This document shows, in pieces, positions 14,901 through 28,085 of a stretch of 64,000 nucleotides of DNA. The position numbers and the translations under genes were made by a program. This stretch comes from Cheilinus undulatus. Its lineage: Eukaryota; Chordata; Actinopteri; Labriformes; Labridae. The notes beneath the pieces are model-generated. The model saw only the letters and a list, made by a program, of their open reading frames with translations, searched no databases and had not been told where the DNA came from. The stretch spans positions 32,057,855 through 32,121,854 of the forward strand of contig NC_054867.1 in the NCBI RefSeq assembly GCF_018320785.1, read 5' to 3'. The stretch's first letter is position 1; each line of letters starts with the position of its first letter.

Positions 14901-17900
14901 TATAATGTAATGTTGATGAATGTATGACTTAACATAACAGCCAAACTCTTGCACTATGTCTAAATTACATAAATACACACATTAGTAACCTGTCAGTACT
15001 AAACAATGCCAATGTATTTGTGTAATTTAGATAGTGAGCGCTCTCCTTTGCTTGCAGCAGCTTTTGGTTAAAAATTACTGACAATTTTAAGGTTTTTTTT
15101 GGTCTATTTTTTTTTTTTTTTTACAGCTTTGGTACTTTGCCCTTTTATTATCAATTAAAATAATTGAGATTTTATTACTTTAAAACACATTTTATCAAAG
15201 AAATCAATATGCAAAAATTCTGTCAACCTTACCTCTTTGTGTTTTTAGCATTGTTCATGGTTAGCATGTATGGAAAATGCTATAAAACATTATTCCTGTC
15301 ATATACTGCAAGCATCTAAGAGCTAGAGTGATAAACTGCACCCTAAAAGCTATTATGGGTGTTTATTACCTTAATGTGCTCTGAAGAGAGCGTTGATGGT
15401 ATCAGCTGTTTATATGTGCAAAGAGAAAATGTGTTTATGACTCATTTGAGTCTGAAATGGCCCCGTAACAATCAAGTTAATGTTTTAAAGTCACAGGGGA
15501 AATTTATTCATACTGTTCTGAAGATGTTAACTTTTTTATTTGCTATAACTAGCTCATAGCAAACAGAGTGATCCCACCCAGTACTAACAAAGTTTTGTGA
15601 TGCATTTTTTTGGTGACATAACAGAGAAGACTGGTGTTTATTTCAACTTTGAATAATAAATATTAAGACTTTTAGTGTCTTCAATTAAAAGCACTTCTAA
15701 TATAAATCAGCTACACTGACCTGGTCCCATGCCAAAGCTGAGGATGTAGGTGAAAATGCACGCCATGCTCAGGTACGGCATCCACGATATGTAGTGCTGT
15801 TTTCATGTTAGGAGGAGAGAAAAAACCCAACAGTGAGCAAGAAGATAAGAAACAGGTCAAAGTTAAGAACTCTTCACTATATGAACATTTCAGTGGTATA
15901 TCTGTATATTCTGTTTACATCCGTGCTAAATTCTACAAAGCAGAAAAATGTTGGAGGAAAAAAGAGACAGATGCAAAATAATCAGACCTGTTCAAAACAG
16001 CAGTTAAGCAAACAATTAGCAAAGACAGCAGGAAGACAACTTAGTGTTGTTAAAATGCCTCTGAATAAGTTATGAGTGCATAGAGAAGGTTGTTAATGTG
16101 AATGAGTTTCAGGTTAAGGACACATACTGACTAATGACGCCTCCTAGTGGACCAACTGACACACTGAAATGTTTCACTGATGGGAACATCAGTGGATGTC
16201 CTGTTCTCACACACAAATGATGAAGCTGATGTGCATACTACACAATAGATTTGGAAAACTGGTAACATTTTCACCATTATGATTTTACATGATTGTTTTC
16301 TTTAATGAAAAGCTACATACATGATTAAAATATGTAGGCTGAGTGATTTTTAAAACTGTACCTCAAAAGACAGAGCAATCGTGAAGACCACCGCCCAGAT
16401 TGTCATGAGGATGAATCCACCCATCAGCATGAACCTCCGACCTTTGCGCTCTATCAGCAGGTTCTGTAAAACAAAATGAACACATAAGAGTTGGGCTGAA
16501 CTGTTACTACTTCTAATAATAATAATAAAAAAATTACGTTTTTTTAATTGCAGGATTTATTAAAGATCACATGCAAAAATACCACTGTGCTGTAGTGGCC
16601 TGTTGCACCAGTTGTGCATAAGTTATGGCATTAGGTCCACACTAGCTCTACTTTAAAGACGTAACTGAAGTTGTGTCATTGTTTGGTTGCACCACAGAAG
16701 CTTGAGGTTCATCCGAACTAGTAGACCGAATATCCAATCTAACCAAAATGTTGTCGCAGATTTGATATTTTCACTTAATTTGACCAATCAGTTAAACATT
16801 TTTTGCTGCTGTGTTTATTACAGTGCTGCTTCTCATGGTGTATTGTCTCAGAAAAAAACAATGACTGAAAATAACTTCTGGTAACTGCCACTGATAAGCA
16901 AACAGCAGTTAAGGTGTATGCAAAATACACTTTCATATACCTCACCTTTAGGATATTAGAGTTGGTAAAACCAATCCATTGTCAATTAAGATATGCTTGG
17001 AGACTGGATATGCTTAAATGGCGAGGCAATGCCTGCCAAGGGGAACTCTTTTTAAGGAGTTTGGGGAGGCTACTAAGATTTTGCAGGGGCTCTGGTTGGC
17101 CTTGGCTACCTCTTGCTCCTCTCCTGGTCAGAAGGAAAATGACACTTTGTGCAGCAGATGGTGGTCTAAAGGAATGCCATTGGTGCTGCTGTTTGCTCCT
17201 ATAACCTATCAGGCCATTACAAATGAAGATACCGTTATTATTTTGGCTGTCTTTACGTTTACCATTTACACCAGTGATAATCAACTGGCGGCCACATCAC
17301 GCCCCCCACATCTTCCCTTCTGGCCCCCAGAACATTATCAAATTCAGAACATATGCAGGAGAAAAAATATTCTGTGGTATTTCAGGAATCTTATTTATAA
17401 TAAACTCCCTACAGCTTTGAAAAACAACTAAGTACGTGACAGTTTAAGCAGGAATGACTTTATATTTCATCCATTTTACAGAAGTCCATCAGTCAGCTGT
17501 TACTAGTAAATATAATGCATGCTAAACACATATTAATCAGTCCATTCTTGATTAAAAAAAAAAAAAAACTGTAGTTTTCTGTTAACTATCAGCTTCAGCT
17601 TCTTAGGAGTGCAATTTCCTGCTTGGATTTTTTACTCATCACTACACAGTATTTTAGCATCAAATCCAGTGTTGAATGTCTTGGAAATATTCAGCCAAAA
17701 TAACTCATTCGCCCCCTTGTGGCTGGCTATGATATAGGTACTGATCTTGCTATTAGAGCCTAAATATTATGTACATTTGAAAGAAAAAATTATTTAAATA
17801 AGAAATTGTTAGTTATATCATTTTTTAAAATGTCATTCATTTATTTGAAAGTTCGGCCCCAAAGTGTCTTCTTAGGAAAAACTGGCCCTTGGACAAATGT

Positions 17901-20900
17901 AGTTGATGATAAGTTCTTCTTGTCAAAATGTTTGTTTACACAATAATCTCATCTGGTGCAACACCATAACACTAGATCGGCCACCAGGTAAAATGTACCT
18001 CCGTTTATTTTGTGTTAAGTGTAATCATGAGTGAAAGTGATTTCTATTGTGAAATGAAATTTTAAACCTACTCTATCTGAAGTTCAGATTAGTTCTCAGC
18101 CTGAGTTAAATCTTTGAGAGGAATGCAAACACTCCCCCTCTTTGATTTTAGCTGGTTATGTAACATGTTTCAGCCTTGGATACTTACACACATTATACAG
18201 GCTGTAAATTCACACGTCCCTGTGCCGATGGTGATGTATTGGATCTGACCAGGAGATATTCCTGCCTCTTTGAACACATATGATGCATAGAAATAAATCT
18301 GGAAAAAAAGAGAATATTAATAGACTTAAAAGGACTCATTACAAAGGATCATTACAAATACTCCAGCCGATAAGCCGATTATGTCTGCTTTTTTGTACAA
18401 AGAGCAACTATGTTAATACCCTGTTTCCCTCCCAAAGCTGCCAAGCATTGGGTAAAAAACTTAGAAACATCAGAGTGTTACATCAGCATTTTTCTGATGA
18501 GCAGGCAACTAGTATTGGAACAACTATTAGTTTAAATGTGATATTGAAAAATATCTATTGTCACATTTAAAACAATGAGCTGTCTTCACATGTAAACTAC
18601 AGGAAGCATTGATGATTAGACTCCAGTGTACATTATTAATATGACCTGCAGGGACGTAAGGAACACCTGAACATGACTCGCTGATGGATTGTCTCAAATT
18701 TCTAATCAACCACCTGACTGAGCGGAGGGAAACTTGCCCAAAGAGCAACAGATACTGTTTCTGCACGGTATCACTAACACTGATCCACGTGGATTACATA
18801 ACTAATTTTTCTATAGAGACACCCAATCACATATCAGAGACACAAAACGCTCTGCAAAACTCTCCCTGATTATGACATTGAAGCCTTTGTTTTCAGAGGG
18901 TGGGCCGGCTCTTCTTACCGAGTCGTTTCCACAGAGCTGCATGGCGCTGCTGATGATCATGACAGAGATGAGCTGCCAGCGCATAGAGCGATCAGTGAAC
19001 AACTCCCAGGGCTTGCACGGCTTCATGCCTTTGGTTTCAGCCTGTTCCTGCAGGATCTCTTCAAGCTCGCCACTCTGGACTTCACAGCCTCGCAGACGTC
19101 TTAAAGCTGACAACAGGACACATCATAAATACTACATCACTTTCTGATGGTGTCATTATCTGATGGTGTCATGTTGTTCTGTGGTCATCTCATAGCTATA
19201 CTATACAGTTTTATATGCAGAATTGAGTGCACTTCACAGAGTTACAAGACAAACCTGACATGCTTATTTCAAAATGAAACGCCAGTGAAATCCAGCACCA
19301 GTGGCTTATTTATGTAATCAGAGGCACAGGTAGATACTAAAAGATATTAATGTCTTTTATCATGTATGAATTTCACATAACAAGGGAGAAAAGCTGTTAA
19401 AATTCTTTGAAAGTAGCTTACAGTTTTACCCAGGAAGGGTAGCTTTTTTAAACTCATATTTTATTTGCCTTTTTTCCCAGTGACAAAAAACAAATATAGA
19501 ATATGAAGTTTGGTGTCAGAAACAGTAGTAAATTTAACCTCTATTATAGTAGTCCATTCACCTCTTATTTTGTGGAGGGATTTCAAGTCAGTCCACTTTC
19601 TTTTAGCCTCTTTAATGCCGCCAGAAGTATTTCAACCAAGTATCTCTCTTCGTATGTTTTGTATGTATGTTTTCTTGTGTTAAAATACCCGCATACAATA
19701 ACCAATTATACTAATATTGTTTTAATTCCTGATATTTAGCAATAAAATGCATTTTTAATCAAATTATCTCACTTGTAGTATCTTATTTCTGAATTTAATG
19801 ATTTTTACATTTTTTAATTTTAGCAATACTAATCTAAGCTTTTTAAATAAATAAGAAAAACTATTGCATACGATTGGCTGGTATTTTGAGCAATAAGCAG
19901 AATAAAATGAACAGAGGATAATGTCTTTTGTAAAATGAACAAAGTGATCATCTGATGGAGTTGACAGAAAACTGACAGAGTTGACAAACTGCTAATGGGG
20001 ATAAGGAGTAATGGCATAAACTAGCTTTTTTTCCCCAAAAATAACTTTCAGAATTGGCAACAAATTAAAAAAAAATGATGATAATGATAATGATATAGTT
20101 TTTTAGGATAAAATAGAATGAGGTTACAAAATCTCTGAACTCATATGCATAGCTATTGAGATAGTGGTGCAGCATAATGTGTAATCATTCCTCCTATATC
20201 TCATGGTCCTCACACTCAGTTAAAAAAAAAGTCCATAGCTGCATCCTTGGGTAAATATATGTACTAACTGTCCAGCACAGCTTGTTATACCCACCATCAA
20301 TACATGCCTCCTTGTCCCCCCTGTCGATGAGCAGGTATCTGGGGCTCTCTGGAAACCATGGCAGGGTCATGAGCTGCACAAGGCCTGGGATGGCATTACT
20401 TGCCAGGAGATACTCCCAACAAGGCTCACTGCCCAAAATCTCCCTGTCCATGAATAATACAGTTACTGTGAAAAATACTTAAACCTTCATTAGATATTTT
20501 AATGTATATCAAACATTGTCATACCTCAGTCCAACCACCTGCCCCAACACAACACCAAATGCTGTGAAAACAGCTGATGACAAAGAGACAGCTCCTCTTA
20601 GGTGCTTTGGTGCACTTTCACCAAAATACATGGGCTGCACATTCATGCTGATTCCTGCAGAACATAAATGTTCATCTGTAGGCTATATCATCTTTTTTCC
20701 ACCACATTATCAACTCTCATTCCAGTCTCTTAAAGGACAATAGCATTACAGAATTTCTCCGTAACGTGACAGTGTTGGAGGTAAAAAACATAAATTTTTC
20801 ACTGACTGTAATGACATACCAGCATTTATTCCAACCAGGACACGTGAGATGATGATCATCTCAAAAGACTTAGCAGCTCTGCTCGTCACAGCTAACAGCG

Positions 20901-23900
20901 CTCCAGTCATGAGGAAGATGTTGTTCAGCAATAAGCATTTCTTCCTTGGTTAAAAAGGAGAACACAGTAAGTAAATATAAGGGACATTTGGGGGTCAATG
21001 ACAGTTTTAAGCTCATGTAGGCATCTTTTTGTCTGTGCTGATTTTGAACCCCTGCAGACAAAGAAGTATTTCTTATCTCTTTGGTGATTTTGTCCTGTAC
21101 ATGTGCAAGTAATATGTTTTGACAGCTAAAGCATGGTAGGAGTTTGATGTATCAAAAGTAAATAGAAATAGTCAATATGGTCTGTAAAGATGCCTCCAAA
21201 GAACTTTTAATTTTTACTTTTTGCAGTAAATCCACAACATTTATTTTCCTAAAATATTAAACATGCAGTTTTGGTGTGGTTTAAGCCTGACATATGCCTT
21301 ATTCCTCTGTGCTATAAAGCTCAGCTTTTGTCTAAAAAGCTAGTAAAAACATATCAATGAGCAACACTGTTGCAATGTTATATGTTCCTTCATTGTGATG
21401 TAATGTTATCGCTGTAGTATTTTAAGTCAACTTAACAAAAAGCATCCTGCTGGGAAACCAGAGCGAACTATAAGCTCAGGTTTTATTTTCTCTGGCAGAC
21501 AAGTCTGATCACCCTACTGTTATGACAGGTTTCCAGTGGACCTGACTCAGCTCAGGAGAACTACTAACAACTTTAATAAAATTGAAGTCAGTTAAGTGTT
21601 TGCTACAACATTTGAAATATCCCTTGTGTAACAGTATTCATATTTTGGAAAACAACACTAAATAAAAGTATAGTAGCATAATCAGTATAATTTTGTCCTT
21701 GACTGAAAATAGTCTAAAAAGTTCCAGTGACCAGCTTTTACAGTGTTTTATTTTTGTAATTTAACTATGAGTAAACATTTTTATGAGCATTTAAAAATCC
21801 TCCGGAAAGGAGGATATTGACCATAATACTGACCCTAAAAAAAAAACATCAATGTCATTACGTTGTAAAGTATGAATGGATAAAAATGGTTATTCTAATT
21901 TAGGTTGAAGTTATTTTGTGCAACCTTTGTGCATGTGTGTTTATCTGAGGGTTAAACTAAATCCATCTTTATGTGCAGGTGCACGTTACACATATCAAGG
22001 TAAATGAACAATTTCTTAATTCATTCATAGACTTAAATTACAAAAGGTATATCATTAACTGACTGCAACTTGAAATGAAAATCTCATCTGGGAATCTTCT
22101 GCATTGATTACCTTCCAAAGCGTATCGTCATAGGTCCCGCGATTAGAGCCCCTGTTAAGCCCCCCAATGAGAAAATGGAGACAATAATGGTCCAGATCAG
22201 GGTCACCTGGTAGTCCTCAAGCTGGATGTCCCAGCGCTCCAGGAAGGTTTCATTGACGAAGGTTTGAATAAACTGTCAAAAAAGACGAGCATGTTAAAGC
22301 ATCACTGAGTTAACCAAACATGTGCATACATGAGTAAACAGAGCAGCATTTAAAGCTGACACTTATTACCTCAAAGTTCATTTCTTGGTCAGTCAGTTTG
22401 TGTATATTTTTGTCATTTAAATCCAATGATCCATACAGCTAACAGAGAAAGACTCAGAATACCATGGAGAGAATTTAGAGAATTAAATTATCAGAAATAA
22501 GGAAAACCCCAGGGGCACAAGGTCAAATAAGTAATTTTAATATAATAAAACAATAATATTAGCATTAAAATTCAGAGTTGGTGATGTGCTCCACATGTTT
22601 TCCTTCTTGCTGTGATCATTATTACCAGTTTGCTCTAGTTTGTCAGCTGTTTGTTTTTTATAACACAAAAGAAAAAAAAATGGCTTTCAGGAAATAAAGC
22701 CAAATGTACAAAGTCCTATTAGGTCCACTCTAAAAAGTAAAAAACATATATAGGATCTGACATTTTTCGAGAAAAAAAAAAAAACTAAAAAAAAAAAAAA
22801 ACCTAAAAAAATTAAAAAGAAATCCTTTATTATAGCCTAAATTTACATGAAACCACACTCAGAATTGTTTAGTTTAAAAAGTTGTAAATTTATGAGAAAA
22901 GTTTTTTTTTTTTAAAACTACAAAGCTCACAAATTTTGAAAAATGATCCATATTAAAAAGTAGTATATTTGCGAGAAACTTCACTTAAACACTGGTTGAA
23001 TCAGAGCAATCTTCCAGATGCTGTCAGTGTGTTGCTGTCTTCTGAATCACCCAACTTTAAATTAATGTCTCTTAACACCAGACACTAGCAATAATTTGAT
23101 ACTTCTGGGCCAAAATCACAGTATTTCTTTATGGCTCACTCCCAGAAAGAAGTATAATTTGAGTAAGCTCTCAAATGCAGTATTGGTACAAGCAAACATC
23201 TTGCTACATTTTTGATGTAGTTTTAGTTCTCATAAATGTATCAATCTAATCTTGAAAAAAAAATCAGATTAAAAAAAAAATATATATATATATTTTTAAA
23301 TGCTTTAACAGTTTTTTCCCTTGTACATTACAACTTTTTAACTGGAAAATTTCTCTTATTTTCTCATAGATTTACCACCTTTTATTGTGAAAAATTCTGA
23401 GTTTGGTTTGTCGTAAATTTATGACTTTAATCTCAAAAATTGAAAGTGTCTTTTTCCTCAAAATTTAATCCTTTTCATTTTTTTATTATTTAAGAGTGGC
23501 CCTTGTACACTGTCATACAAATGTACCACAGTGTACAAGTCTGACACCTACCCACCTTTAGCTACTCTGGACATTCATCAAAACAACAGAGAAATAATCT
23601 GTTTTGTTGGTGATGCTATTTTTCGCTTTTGAAGGTCTTTAGGAAACATCAGTATCCATTTCACTCTGCTCTATGATCATGACGAATCTCCCCACTGGAG
23701 CTTTAATTCACCACTCTGGTCATGTTTGAATGCTCAGCAGGTGCATCTACAGCAGTATTATCTGCATTTAAAACCTATTTACACTTTAAAATGCTATTGC
23801 TGATAAATAAATCGATCATTTTATTCATACAGTGCTATTTTACAACATGATATATTGCATAATATTTTAGGTCTAGCCTGTAGTCTCGGAAATATTATTT

Positions 23901-24371
23901 TCAACGAGCCAACATTAATCCACCAATGAACAAGCACTAGGCAACATAGCTTGCTTGATTAATCAACATTTATTGCTAACGCTTGGAAATCTACTTCTAC
24001 ATGAATGCACAAACACAACCACATGCAGACAGAGGCAAGCAATGACAACTTACAGTTGTTGGAGCATTCATTATTGCCAGATTATAGCCATACTGAAGAG
24101 TTCCTCCAAAGGCTGCAGACGCAACCATCAACACCAAAGTCAGGGGACTGCCCTGTTTAGATAGATAGATAGATAGAGTCACTGACAGTAAAACTACACT
24201 TCATTCAAAAAGGACAAACAACAGAGTAATTCCGCTTGTTTAATACTTTTTAAAAACGTTATTCGAGTTAGCAAATTACAAAGGGATTAAAACACAACAT
24301 GACATCTTAGATACTTGTTGCATATCGTAGATAATATGACATTTTACCTTCTGTGCACCAGCATGCGACAT
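12000..24371 (-). CDS. slc2a11: GLUT11-like facilitative sugar transporter, complete
   Basis: Twelve coding exons: 24371-24348, 24152-24054, 22272-22112, 20944-20820, 20654-20525, 20443-20295, 19106-18919, 18298-18188, 16463-16362, 15796-15721, 14073-13946 and 12212-12000. They join in phase to 1506 nt, or 501 residues, the usual GLUT length. Twelve membrane segments are expected. Visible family motifs are FGGTLQYGYN (TM1), FGRKKCLL, GESAPKHLRG, PESPRYLL, QLCGNDSIYFYAS (the GLUT11 form of the QLSG site), IERKGRR, GPAGVTGVLPTEIF and PETKGKS. Protein family and role: hexose uptake at the plasma or an internal membrane. In medaka, slc2a11b is known from a leucophore-pigment mutant, but I cannot tell which fish paralogue this is. 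The start lies in a tiny exon encoding MSHAGAQK. A possible extra exon sits at 22370-22438. No breaks were seen. Confidence 0.95.
12656..13581 (+). mobile_element. L1-type LINE reduced to 5' leader, ORF1 and tail (no ORF2)
   Basis: It lies in the last intron of the GLUT gene, antisense to it. ORF1 starts at 12780 (MPRSRQKKSG), with a coiled-coil-like stretch rich in Glu, Lys and Gln, then stops at 13017. A second open part at 13129-13515 carries the fish L1 ORF1 core: IDQAHRALGPRPSRDVPLRS, VVKFSSYRTEEDIMKA, VYIDHDYAPEILKRRKEYLEAKRVLKEKK and PFPAKLRVF. After that the expected rest of ORF1 and all of ORF2 are missing, and the sequence runs into a 3' UTR-like AATAAAAAG and A-rich tail. AAAATACA occurs on both sides (12648-12655 and 13582-13589) and may be the target duplication, although it is A-rich. 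Confidence 0.8.
14290..14515. repeat. Dispersed fish repeat with a hairpin
   Basis: The motif GATCCTCATTTATCCAGGTC through AGTCCAGTTACCCCTTTGGA is a pattern I know from many fish introns. It contains an inverted pair, CCTCCAAAAGGCCT near 14400 and AGGCCTTTTGGATGAGG near 14437, able to fold into a hairpin. It is non-coding, in an intron of the GLUT gene. Confidence 0.5.
14587..14745 (-). mobile_element. SINE-like element, copy 1
   Basis: It shares with 38519-38704 the start GGGCTTTTTATGCCTTTA, the middle GAGAGA with CCACAGGC and the end TCTAG(A/G)ACA-like blocks. Read on the minus strand, that end looks like the 5' tRNA-like head with an A-box-like region, and the plus-strand left end is the tail. 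It is much decayed. Confidence 0.5.
17272..17911. mobile_element. hAT-like non-autonomous element, copy 1
   Basis: It begins CAGTGATAATCAACTGGCGG and ends near GTAGTTGATGATAAG, so the tips are rough inverted copies. It is homologous over its length to 38379-39145, with shared CTGGCCCCCA(G/A)-like, CCATC(A/T)GTCAGCTGT and TGGACAAATGTAGTTGATGA-like blocks. It is non-coding, in an intron of the GLUT gene. Confidence 0.6.
22370..22438 (-). other. Candidate 23-codon cassette exon of second GLUT gene
   Basis: On the minus strand, a TGTTAG acceptor is followed by 69 open bases and a GAG/GTAATAAG donor. Both borders are phase 0, the same as the junction between exons 2 and 3 of the gene, so inclusion keeps the frame. 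It would add 23 residues (LYGSLDLNDKNIHKLTDQEM and three more) to the first outer loop, just before the conserved FVNET block. GLUT11 relatives that I know lack such an insert. It may be an alternative exon, or chance open sequence with two plausible splice sites. Confidence 0.4.
22666..23300. repeat. A-rich and TA-rich low-complexity DNA
   Basis: Several A runs (around 22667-22680, 22770-22812 and 23255-23280) and a short TATATATA run near 23281 sit in intron 2 of the GLUT gene. No gene or element ends are visible here. A separate GATA microsatellite lies at about 24157-24177. Confidence 0.6.
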
Positions 24372-24513
24372 TGTTAACCGAAGTTGGTAAAAATGTGAAG
24401 ACAAAAAGTTCCTTTGACCAGTCCTTTAAAAAACCACTAAGATCAGCACACCCCCTCTCCGGTAACGATGCTCTAGCTCCTTCACACGCACTCCAGCACG
24501 CGCTTGAGGCGTG

Positions 24514-24543
24514 CACGTGACGTAAGGCCTTTGGCGATTGGCT
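24514..24543 (-). promoter_or_regulatory. Promoter-proximal E-box, CRE-like site and CCAAT box of second GLUT gene
   Basis: CACGTG (24514-24519) is overlapped by TGACGTAA (24518-24525), a CRE-like octamer, and followed by an inverted CCAAT box (ATTGG, near 24537-24541). They lie 140-175 bp upstream of the start codon at 24371. CACGTGAC is the type of site used by MITF/TFE/USF factors. The region is more GC- and CpG-rich than its surroundings, as expected for a promoter. Binding is inferred. Confidence 0.45.
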
Positions 24544-25059
24544 GAAGTGGTGCAAATCAGACGGTCGGCGGAGCAATGCCTCACAAGGACTCCTTAAGTG
24601 CCAATACAATGATTGTTAGTAAAGTTTGTTCTGAGGTAAGAAATGTCTGACACATGGCATGTCGCATGCGCACTGAGGTATGTACGATTTTCTATTAAAC
24701 ATGTGATGTTCAGGTGCAGGAAGGTGAATGAAGAGGGTGAATTCGACACATTGGTTCAGACAAAAAGTCTATTGGTCAATAGAAATAACTCTCTTGCCTG
24801 CACTTACATTTAAAGCATAGTTATAATCCAACATGTTGTCATTTCAGTGTAGGCTATGTCTCATGAAAGTACAAATGTCCACAATGTGCTCGTGAAAGCT
24901 ACATTCACCAGTCCTTCCTTAAAACACTTTTGTAAACCACACTACCACAGATGAATTAAATAAAGAATAGCTGTCTTCATGAGTTTAAATGTAGAGTAAA
25001 AATAGCTCTATTAGTTCACAAAAGCTATGTTTCTTATATTCAAAGATAGTGGGTGTATT

Positions 25060-25985
25060 TAAAGTCATTTCCCAGTGAGCAGAATATGATGATACATCTG
25101 GGATAGCTCCCAAACAAAGGGTTTGGGAAAGGGAAGGACGAGACAAACTGACATTATGCACATGCCCGATGCTTCACCTGACTGTGACTGTCAATAAAAT
25201 TGATGCCAATGCCGGTGGAGGGGGGGCCACAAAAATGCCTTCTCTTCCAAAACAAGCTTTCAGTGTGGCTTTTTTCTGTTGTTTTAAAAAGAAATCCAGT
25301 TTTGATTAAACTGCTCATTTCCTACAAGCTACATCTGAGCTAATAGCTACCACACCAGCCATTGGATACACTCAATCACAAGTTGTAGCAGATTGGGAGA
25401 AGAGGGAAAACATCTTTTCCAGCATGAAAAGCTTTCGGTGTTGCCCTCTGCCCTTGTTTTAATAAAGACAGTTCTGACAAAGCTGGAGCTGTGGCTAGGT
25501 CGGAGCTAAGTACTCCAATAGCAACTATTGTACACAACCACTCACACAACAACTAACCCTTTCCCCCGTAACGATTCCAAACTCATGCTAAGGCAGGTCG
25601 GCAGAAGAGCAAAAACATCTTTCCCATCAAGAAAAGCTTTTGGTGTTGTTTTTATTCTTCATTTGATACAGAAATGTGGTCCAGTTTTGATAAAACTGAT
25701 GCTACACTAGAGCTGTATCCAAGCTAATCACCACTCTAACCACACCACACTTTCGTTGTGTAGTGTCGGAACAACTAGGGATGAGTACTGACCGCATTGC
25801 AATCAGTTAGTATGACCCACCCCTATGCCCACAGCTGCCGCCTTGTTCTCCTTAATCAATGTTGATTGGTCTGAGCAGTGTTTGGTGCAGCACAAATGTT
25901 GTGGATCGGGGCTTTTCAAGATGCATTTGCCTGATGACAGAGATGGAGATAGGCAAATCCGTCGGCTTTGCAAGGTTAAAATTTG
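25060..25985 (+). repeat. Dispersed repeat family R, copy 2, with about three internal subunits
   Basis: Three diverged units of about 160-180 bp follow one another near 25235, 25400 and 25590. Each has an A(A)CATCTTT or CTTC(T/C)TTCCA block, then AAGCTTT(C/T)(A/G)GTGT, a GTTTTAA or TTCATTTGATA block, a CCAGTTTTGAT-like block and GAGCTAA. It closes with GATG(C/A)ATTTGCCTGATGA-like sequence and GGCTTTGCAAGGTT, as in copies 1 and 4. Confidence 0.6.
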
Positions 25986-25999
25986 TATCCAAGTCAATT

Positions 26000-28083
26000 T
26001 ATATGATTTGATGACACATTTGTTAACACCAGATTTAACTCAAACATCAATGTGTCAGTGTTTTAATTTGATCATTTGTGTTTGTTAGCATTACAAGAGT
26101 GAAGGAAAAATGACAGTGGCATTTCTTCAAAAAGCTGACACAGCAGATTGATTGATAACTTCTTTGCACATCTTTTCAGAAAGAAAACTTTATCAACTTG
26201 TCATTGCAACTCTCATATTAAGACAAAGCATGCCCTCAGTAGAAAGGTGAAGTAGGTCATGGTCTATATTTGTCAAAACATTTAACAAGGTGGAGCAGAA
26301 GAAGCTTGTTTAACATCTCTGTGTTGAAATGATGACAAGTCTGACATTAAACACACCACTCAGTAGCTGTAGTGTTACCTTAGATCCCCAGAAGAGCTTG
26401 AACTGAAGGAGAGAGTCCTCACAGCACAGAACAGGCCCTTATGTCCTTGATTGTAGGAATTGGGTTTTCTCAACAAATGTGGAGTTCATAAAAATGAAAA
26501 CACTCTGATATGAAGTAAAACTGAAGATTTAAAAGCTGATGAAAATACTTGAAAATTTATGAAAGATATTGAATGATTATTTTTTACACTATAGAGTGAT
26601 AATTTAATGTTTTTGATTCATTGTTCTCACAATTAATTATTTAAGTTATAACCAGTATCTTACTATCATATACATTTGACTTAAGGAAACAGCATGTTGT
26701 TTATGCCCAGTAGATGGAGCCGGTTTGAAATGTTACGTTGCTGCCCTTGCTGTGAGTATCAGCATCAAACATAGCATGCTACTTTATTTACTCTGCATTT
26801 TTTTCAGTCCTGTATGGCATCATTTTAACTTTTTACAAAGACTGTATTTATGGTCAGAGGAGAAAATGTTAGGCTGTGAAGGAAATCAATCAATATCCTC
26901 ACCCATGAGTGAGGAATCTGTGAGCTGTTTTAATGTAACTATGGTCCCATCTTTACTCTTTTATGACAGTTTATAGACTGAAAAAAGTCAACCAAATTAT
27001 CAATCAAATAGGTGCAGAAAGGCTGCATGAGGAAGGAGACACATTTTTGGAAGAACTCATGCCAACAATGATTCTCTTTTAAAGCAAGAAATGTTGTGAT
27101 GAAGTTCTTTTCCAGCATGTTTGTAACCACTGCTGCGTTTTCAAGCAAAGGCTTGCACTTAAAATGAATTTGATAAAAGTAATAGTGGCACTGTTGACAA
27201 AAACACCAGAAAATATATTCGACTCAGTGACACTTTCCTCATGGGAATCTGCCAAAAGCTGCTTTTAATTTCTTGCTCTGTTGATCAAAACTGTTGGACA
27301 AAAGATTGAGCACATGGACTGAAAAGTCTAAGGCAAACAAATAAAATTGATATTAAATTCATGTTTATGGCATTTGTTCTAGCACAGTGGCTGCTCGTGT
27401 TGAATGTTTTACTTGAAATACTTTGTCTTTTTGTTTTTTCCCCATTTCTATTGCCACACGCTTTCAGTAGTCATGTATCATGGAATGTTCCACTTCAGGA
27501 AATCATCAAACCACAGCAAACTCTGACAGTTTTCCATAATTCAACACATTTGAGTTTACAGGCTAATGAATATACACAGTGATAAATAATATGAAGGACA
27601 GCTGGCAAGATCAGTTTTAAAAACATCATGTTCATGACTCCTAATAATGTCAGAATCAAACGAACACCTAGCTAACATTTTAGTTGGCCTAATATCATTA
27701 GACTTCTTCACTTATCATTTCATGTTACATTCACTTTAAAAGGTTTCTGTTTTAGAACTGTTCTGACTTAACAGATGGCCATGAGTCTTTCTGAATGCTT
27801 TTTTAATGACTGGGTCAAGGAGGAAATCTCAAATGCTGTTTAAAGATCACACAGCTATATCCCACTTCTGAAAAAAAAAACATGAAAATCATGACACATT
27901 TCCAGTAAATTGCAGTTGCTGTTATTTCAACACTCCCCAGTAAATGAAAAGACACTTTGTCATGAAAACTTGAATGATATCAGGCTATATCACGTAAAAA
28001 CCGAAACATCTGACATCCATCTCAGAATCTTCACGCCGTTTCGAACGTATCTGGCCAATGTAAATGGCAATCTCCAGTGTTGA
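26000..28083. other. Intergenic spacer, nothing assigned
   Basis: AT-rich spacer between the repeat copy and the Tc1 element. I found no exon, RNA gene or clear repeat boundary. Open frames are short and have no family resemblance. Confidence 0.5.
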
Positions 28084-28085
28084 TA

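Noticed and set aside
17018-17431. Open frame of 137 codons on the plus strand
   Set aside because: It runs from unassigned intron sequence into the hAT-like element at 17272, and its composition is not protein-like.
22666-22812. A-rich tract considered as a matrix-attachment or origin-like element
   Set aside because: Only base composition supports it. No defined motif or conservation can be shown from the sequence.
24157-24177. GATA repeats next to GLUT exon 2, considered as a regulatory GATA cluster
   Set aside because: It is a plain short microsatellite at the intron border. No further motif supports a regulatory role.
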